DNA of 36,545 nucleotides from Aureobasidium sp. EXF-3400 (taxonomy: Eukaryota > Ascomycota > Dothideomycetes > Dothideales > Saccotheciaceae), in NCBI GenBank assembly GCA_024195585.1, contig SWBL01000426.1, positions 1-36,545 of the forward strand, given 5' to 3'. The notes beneath the pieces are model-generated. The model worked only from the letters and a program-made list of their open reading frames with translations, searched no databases and was not told the origin of the DNA. Positions within the stretch are counted from its first letter, which is position 1, and every line of letters begins with the position of its first letter. The translations under genes were made by a program, and so were the position numbers. Below are positions 32,385-36,545 of the stretch, one piece after another.

Positions 32385-33415
32385 ATGGCAGGAGTTATTC
32401 AAGAGAAGATTCCGCTGGTAGAGTCGCCATACTTGCGCTCGCTTCTAGTATGTACTTTCTCCATCGGTTCACGTCACACCGAGCTGTGTACCCCGTCTCT
32501 ACGTGACTCAAAGACACGACGACGACGACACATGTACGCTGATTGAACGTGACTGTCCATCTGTTCACCTCTAAAAACATAATACACGGGCATTGAGACC
32601 ATAGCTAACCAACCCACCCACAGGCAGGCGCAGTAGCAGGCACAACAGTCGACGCATCCCTCTACCCCCTCGACACACTAAAAACCCGTCTCCAATCCTC
32701 GTCAGGCTTCCTCGCCGCCGGTGGCTTCCGCGGTGTCTATGCAGGCGTCGGTTCCGCAATCGTTGGCTCGGCTCCAGGCGCCGCCCTCTTCTTCGTCACC
32801 TACGACGGCATAAAGCGCAACTTCTCCTCCCCAACACACACTTCCACACAACAAGCCGGAGTACATATGGCAGCGGCGAGTTTGGGAGAGGTGGCCGCTT
32901 GTGCTGTGCGTGTGCCTACCGAGGTCGTCAAGCAGAGGGCCCAAGCGAAGCAATTCCCGAGTTCATTAGCTGCCTTCACGAGCATTCTTGACTTGAGGAA
33001 AAGCAGAGGATATGGTGTCATGGCGAGGGAACTGTATCGTGGCTGGGGTATCACGGTGATGCGTGAGGTGCCGTTCACAGTCATTCAGTTCCCTATGTGG
33101 GAGGGCATGAAGAGATGGGCTGCCAAAAGAGACGGCAGGGAAACTGCTACTGCTCTCCAGTCTGCTGTCTTCGGAAGTATATCGGGTGCTATCGCTGCAG
33201 CTTTGACGACACCGTTGGACGTCTTGAAGACGAGGATGATGCTGGCAAAGGAAAGGGTCTCGGCTTCCTCTTTGCTCAGCAAGATTTACAGAGAAGAAGG
33301 TATGAAGGCCTTCTTCAAGGGTGTCGAGCCTAGAGTCACTTGGATCAGTATCGGAGGCGCTGTATTCCTCGGAAGTTACCAGTGGGCGAGCAATGCATTG
33401 GGCGGTGTCAATTGA
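32385..33415 (+). CDS. PET8: Mitochondrial S-adenosylmethionine carrier
   Basis: Two exons, 32385-32447 and 32624-33415, give 284 aa, the length I recall for yeast Pet8. The 176-nt intron (GTATGT...CCACAG, with GCTAAC upstream of the acceptor) is longer than most here. Three carrier repeats carry [20 protein letters not shown] and [10 protein letters not shown]. The second-repeat [10 protein letters not shown] and the spacing [21 protein letters not shown] are as in SAM carriers. The protein imports S-adenosylmethionine into the matrix in exchange for S-adenosylhomocysteine, supplying methylation, biotin and lipoate synthesis. The first exon encodes only 21 residues, ending at the first helix. 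Confidence 0.93.
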
Positions 33416-33968
33416 TATACCTTGTACAATACATGTAAAACATTCGGCAGAGGCATCTTGAAGATCAACTTAACTTCCTGTGTTTACGCGGCTACCCACG
33501 TCGAACGCTCTTATTACGCTCCGATATCCTGTCACGACAATGAGACCATTGAATTTCACATCATCAAAGCAGGTCTAGCGGACTAGGACAATTCAGATCA
33601 ATCCGTTCAATCCATACTCATAGACACCAACGAATATGGGGACAATCTCGTGCAACACCACAGGCACAGTTTAGGTCATGACAAAGATTGGAAACAGTAT
33701 CTGTCATTTTGTGTGTTTGAAAAAAGGGGGAATTATGCCATTTCGCTTCCTGCACCTACACCAGATGTAAAGCCTTTCCAGTGTAATATGATATAAAACG
33801 CAAGCACCCAGCACCCGAGACAAGAAAAAGTTGATGAAACGTTCGAACATGATTGTAAATGGGTAAAAGGAGGAGAGGGGGGAAAAGAAAAAAGTGTAAG
33901 CCCCGAAGAAGGTGTGGTGAGGCTGTGGTGAATCATTTTTTCATATAACTTCGTGTTGCTTTTTTCCT
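33416..33968. other. Convergent 3' region between the SAM carrier and ATP-citrate lyase subunit 2
   Basis: 553 bp between convergent stop codons. It contains A- and G-rich runs (about 33720 and 33870-33900) but no gene or RNA feature that I can identify. Confidence 0.55.
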
Positions 33969-35933
33969 TTATGATCCGAACTCCTTGATGTCGGGAGTGT
34001 ACTTGCCGGGGACAAGGGCAAGAGGGACGATACCAGAGACGTGCATCTCGGGGCCGAAGACGTGCATGTCGAGCTTGAGCTCTTGACCGACGGCCTTGAT
34101 GTTCTTGAGACCCTCCTGGTAGTTAGGGCCAGCACGGCGGACCCAGATCTTGACGTTGTGCTCAACAAGGAGAGGAGCGACCTCACGGAGGGCACGAATG
34201 ACACCCTTGAAGGTGGAGGCGACGTTGGTGAAGTTGGCAATACCACCACCGATGAAGAGGACCTTACCCTCGGGGTGCATGGGAGCACGGAGCATGAGGT
34301 CAAGGACGGTTCTGGCGTAGTGGAAGGTCTGGGTCTCGGTGGGAGCACCAGAGTACTCGCCGTAGTTGGCAAGCTCACTGGCGTAACCAGCAGAGGCAAT
34401 GGCATCGGCGTAGACGACCGAGGCACCACCGCCAGCGACGAGGGTCCAGACACGACCGCTGCCGTTGAGGATGGTCAACTTGAGGGAAGCACCAGTCTTG
34501 GCATCCATCTCAGCGATGTAGGCCTCCTCCTTGGACATCTCACGACCGAAGGGAGCAGGGAACTCCATGGGAGGACCGACATCGATCGAGACCTTGGAGT
34601 CCTTCTTGTCGGCGACGTTCAAGCCGAGAGCAGTGGCAGAGCGAGCAATAGCCCACTTGGCACCGCACTCGAACTCGGCAGTCTGATCGATCTTGGCAGC
34701 CAAGTCGAGGAAGTGAACCTCAGCAGAGGTGGCATCGGCGTTGGGGATAACGACGAGAGGGTTGATCTCAAGGTAGCTGGTTTATGTCAGTAGGCTGATC
34801 GAAAGGTGTGTAGATGTATAACGTACGTGAACTGGCAGTCAACGTAGACGGCGTAGAGGCGAGAGATGAAGTCAACAAGGACGTTGTGGACACCCTGAGG
34901 AACCTTCTTGAGGAGAGTGGAAGCAATCTCCTCGTTGGAAGGGTACTCCTTAAGGTCGACGGGGATCAAAATCTTCTCGGCCTTAGCATCGACATCACCG
35001 ACATCGACACCACCCTCATGGGTGAAGAGAATCCAGTCACCCTATTGATGAAATGTTAGTTTTTGCTGATGGCATGATGAATACAGCGATGTGGTGATAA
35101 GATGGGAGTAATAAGGGAGACCATCGACAGCGGGTAGATCCGCAAGCCAATCGAGATGGCGACGGTCTAATGCAGGTACAGATGTTGTGCGTTGGTGTAT
35201 GGGATAGAGGACATCTGTGCACGCTTGGGTGGTGGGACGGACTGATGGGATTTCTCCCTTCAGCCGAAAACAATAGCCGGGGGAATTGCTCGATGCCAGC
35301 TCAACGTGACTTTCACATGCAAAACAATCTCATGAAAACTTCACCCCTGGTCCTTGCCTTTCCCTTGCTTTCTTTCTCTCAATAAAAAGATGATCAAGGA
35401 AAACTCGACAAGCCCAGGAGGATCGATTCCCAATTGACTGTTTTCGACAATCTGGAAAGAAAAAGAGAAAATGAAAGAAAAATGCCACATACCTCACGGA
35501 CGGAGTTGATGTTGATGTAGTACTCAGTGTCTTGGGGGTGAGGCACGAAAGGCTCAACCAAGAACTGTCTCAGGACACCATCAACAGTCTCGACCTTCTG
35601 GGGCTTGCCAGCACGCTCCTCAACCCAAGCTCTGGCCTCGGCCCAGGTCTTGTTCAGGGCCAAAAGGCCGCTCTTGCCTCGTCGCTTGATGAGCTGATCG
35701 GGCTTTGCGACGAACTTGGCGCCAGACTCGTGCAGCCAGGGGTACTTGACCTCGGCCTCGTCAAGGATGTCCTTGGGAGAAGCACCCTCGGCGAAGTAGA
35801 GGGAGCAGAGCTTGGCGTGAGGGTTGTGGTTGGCAGCAGCAGGGAGAGGAGTGGGCTTGATGACGGGAGCTCTGGTAAGGTGGTAGTTGAGGATGGCCTT
35901 GCCATCGGCTTCGAGGATCGACTTTGCGGACAT
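33969..35933 (-). CDS. ACL2: ATP-citrate lyase subunit 2
   Basis: Three exons, 35933-35493, 35041-34827 and 34776-33969, give 487 aa, the normal size for this subunit. The start is [13 protein letters not shown]. The ATP-grasp part includes [28 protein letters not shown] joined to [13 protein letters not shown], and [13 protein letters not shown]. The citrate-binding part includes [25 protein letters not shown] and [17 protein letters not shown]. With ACL1 it forms the cytosolic enzyme that splits citrate to acetyl-CoA and oxaloacetate for lipid synthesis and histone acetylation. The first intron is 451 nt, far longer than others in the window; the second is 50 nt. In many Pezizomycotina acl1 lies next to acl2 in divergent orientation, so acl1 may start just beyond the right edge. 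Confidence 0.96.
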
Positions 35934-36545
35934 GACTGCTAAGAAGGAACTGGCGATGAAATGTGAGTAACGACAAACAGGACCAATCGAAGAGTCGAAG
36001 CGAGAGTGTGAGAGAGGGCGAGAGTAGGGAAAGAGCAAGGACAAGAAGAGAGGGCGAAGAGTCAAGAAGCAAGAGGAGGAAAGTGGTGAAGAGCTAGGAG
36101 CAACAGCAATGCAATGGGGAATGGCCTGCGGCAACAAGTCGTGTGCTTTCGGCTCAACAAGAGTTGGGAGATACAGGCACGGCGCACGGAAATGATATGC
36201 GAGACATTGACCCATGAGACTTGCAAAAGTCCGACGGGCAATGTATCGACGAATCACCTTTGTTCGCCGAGAGCCAATTTTGGATACATGGGCAAGATGC
36301 TGGTACTGGGGAGCTTGTTTGACGGATGCTTACCTGGTGGGCTGGGGGAGTTTGTGAGAGCGAAAAAGTCCGAAGAGGTGGGTATCACACAATCAAGGAG
36401 ACGCCAATTGGATAAGAGAGTGCAAAGAAGGTGTCGGAGACTTGAGCTGGATGGATTCGGGAGAGCACTCTTTGAGGAGGGGAGCTGTGGATGAGATCGA
36501 GGAGAATATTGTCGGGTCTTGGCTCCAGGTGGCCGCAGAAGGGTG
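35934..36545. promoter_or_regulatory. ACL2 upstream region
   Basis: 612 bp upstream of the ACL2 ATG to the window end, rich in GA on the plus strand (CT on the ACL2 strand) near the start codon, as expected for its 5' leader. No start of a divergent ACL1 gene is recognisable before the edge; a frame at 36114-36494 has no known content. Confidence 0.5.

Noticed and set aside
34041..34793. A 250-codon plus-strand open frame opposite ACL2
   Set aside because: It is an antisense shadow of ACL2 exon 3, with Gly/Asp/Glu bias expected from the complement; ACL2 is unmistakable on the other strand.
36114..36494. Possible first exon of a divergent ACL1 gene
   Set aside because: The frame shows no ACL1-like sequence; ACL1 adjacency is only an expectation from other fungi.

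Overview
The window is nuclear DNA of a filamentous ascomycete (Pezizomycotina, probably a Dothideomycete; the class is an inference). The coding regions are interrupted by many short GT-AG introns, mostly 45-60 nt. The gene content is typically fungal: three Zn2Cys6 regulators, a split ATP-citrate lyase subunit, cyclin C/SSN8 and uL23m. Base composition looks balanced and no AT-rich RIP-type tract is evident by eye. All exon joins were placed by hand from splice consensus and frame continuity.

Left end (1-4289): an accessory-looking block of three plus-strand genes. Gene A (57-1118) is unrecognised. Gene B (1412-about 3336) carries a Ulp1-like C48 cysteine-protease domain behind a repeat-rich N-terminal region. 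Gene C (3389-about 4289) is fragmented or multi-exonic and runs up against the stop codon of SSN8. No transposase, integrase or reverse transcriptase is visible, so the type of element, if it is one, is open. This is the most likely place for something undescribed.

Core region (4290-36545): SSN8 (minus) stands head to head with a Ca2+-regulated mitochondrial ATP-Mg/Pi-type carrier (plus). An intron-containing tRNA-Gly(CCC) follows on the minus strand. Two Zn2Cys6 regulators lie on the minus strand: a GAL4/LAC9-type one (9316-11663) and a zinc-cluster plus PAS-like one (12827-14851), the latter with a 2.8-kb gene-free upstream region. DBP10 (minus) and RPA2 (plus) share a 324-bp promoter containing an MCB-centred palindrome and a CACGTG box. 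A DUF202 membrane protein (minus) and uL23m (plus) share a 212-bp promoter. A third Zn2Cys6 factor (plus) converges on a secreted Thr/Val-rich protein (minus, seven coding exons). A TilS-like tRNA(Ile)-lysidine synthetase (minus) and a mitochondrial S-adenosylmethionine carrier (plus) share a 234-bp promoter. ATP-citrate lyase subunit 2 (minus) closes the window.

Functional themes: several neighbours serve mitochondria (ATP-Mg/Pi carrier, uL23m, probable TilS, SAM carrier), and ATP-citrate lyase uses citrate exported from them. DBP10 and RPA2 link ribosome assembly and DNA replication through one shared promoter. The regulators are not obviously tied to these neighbours.
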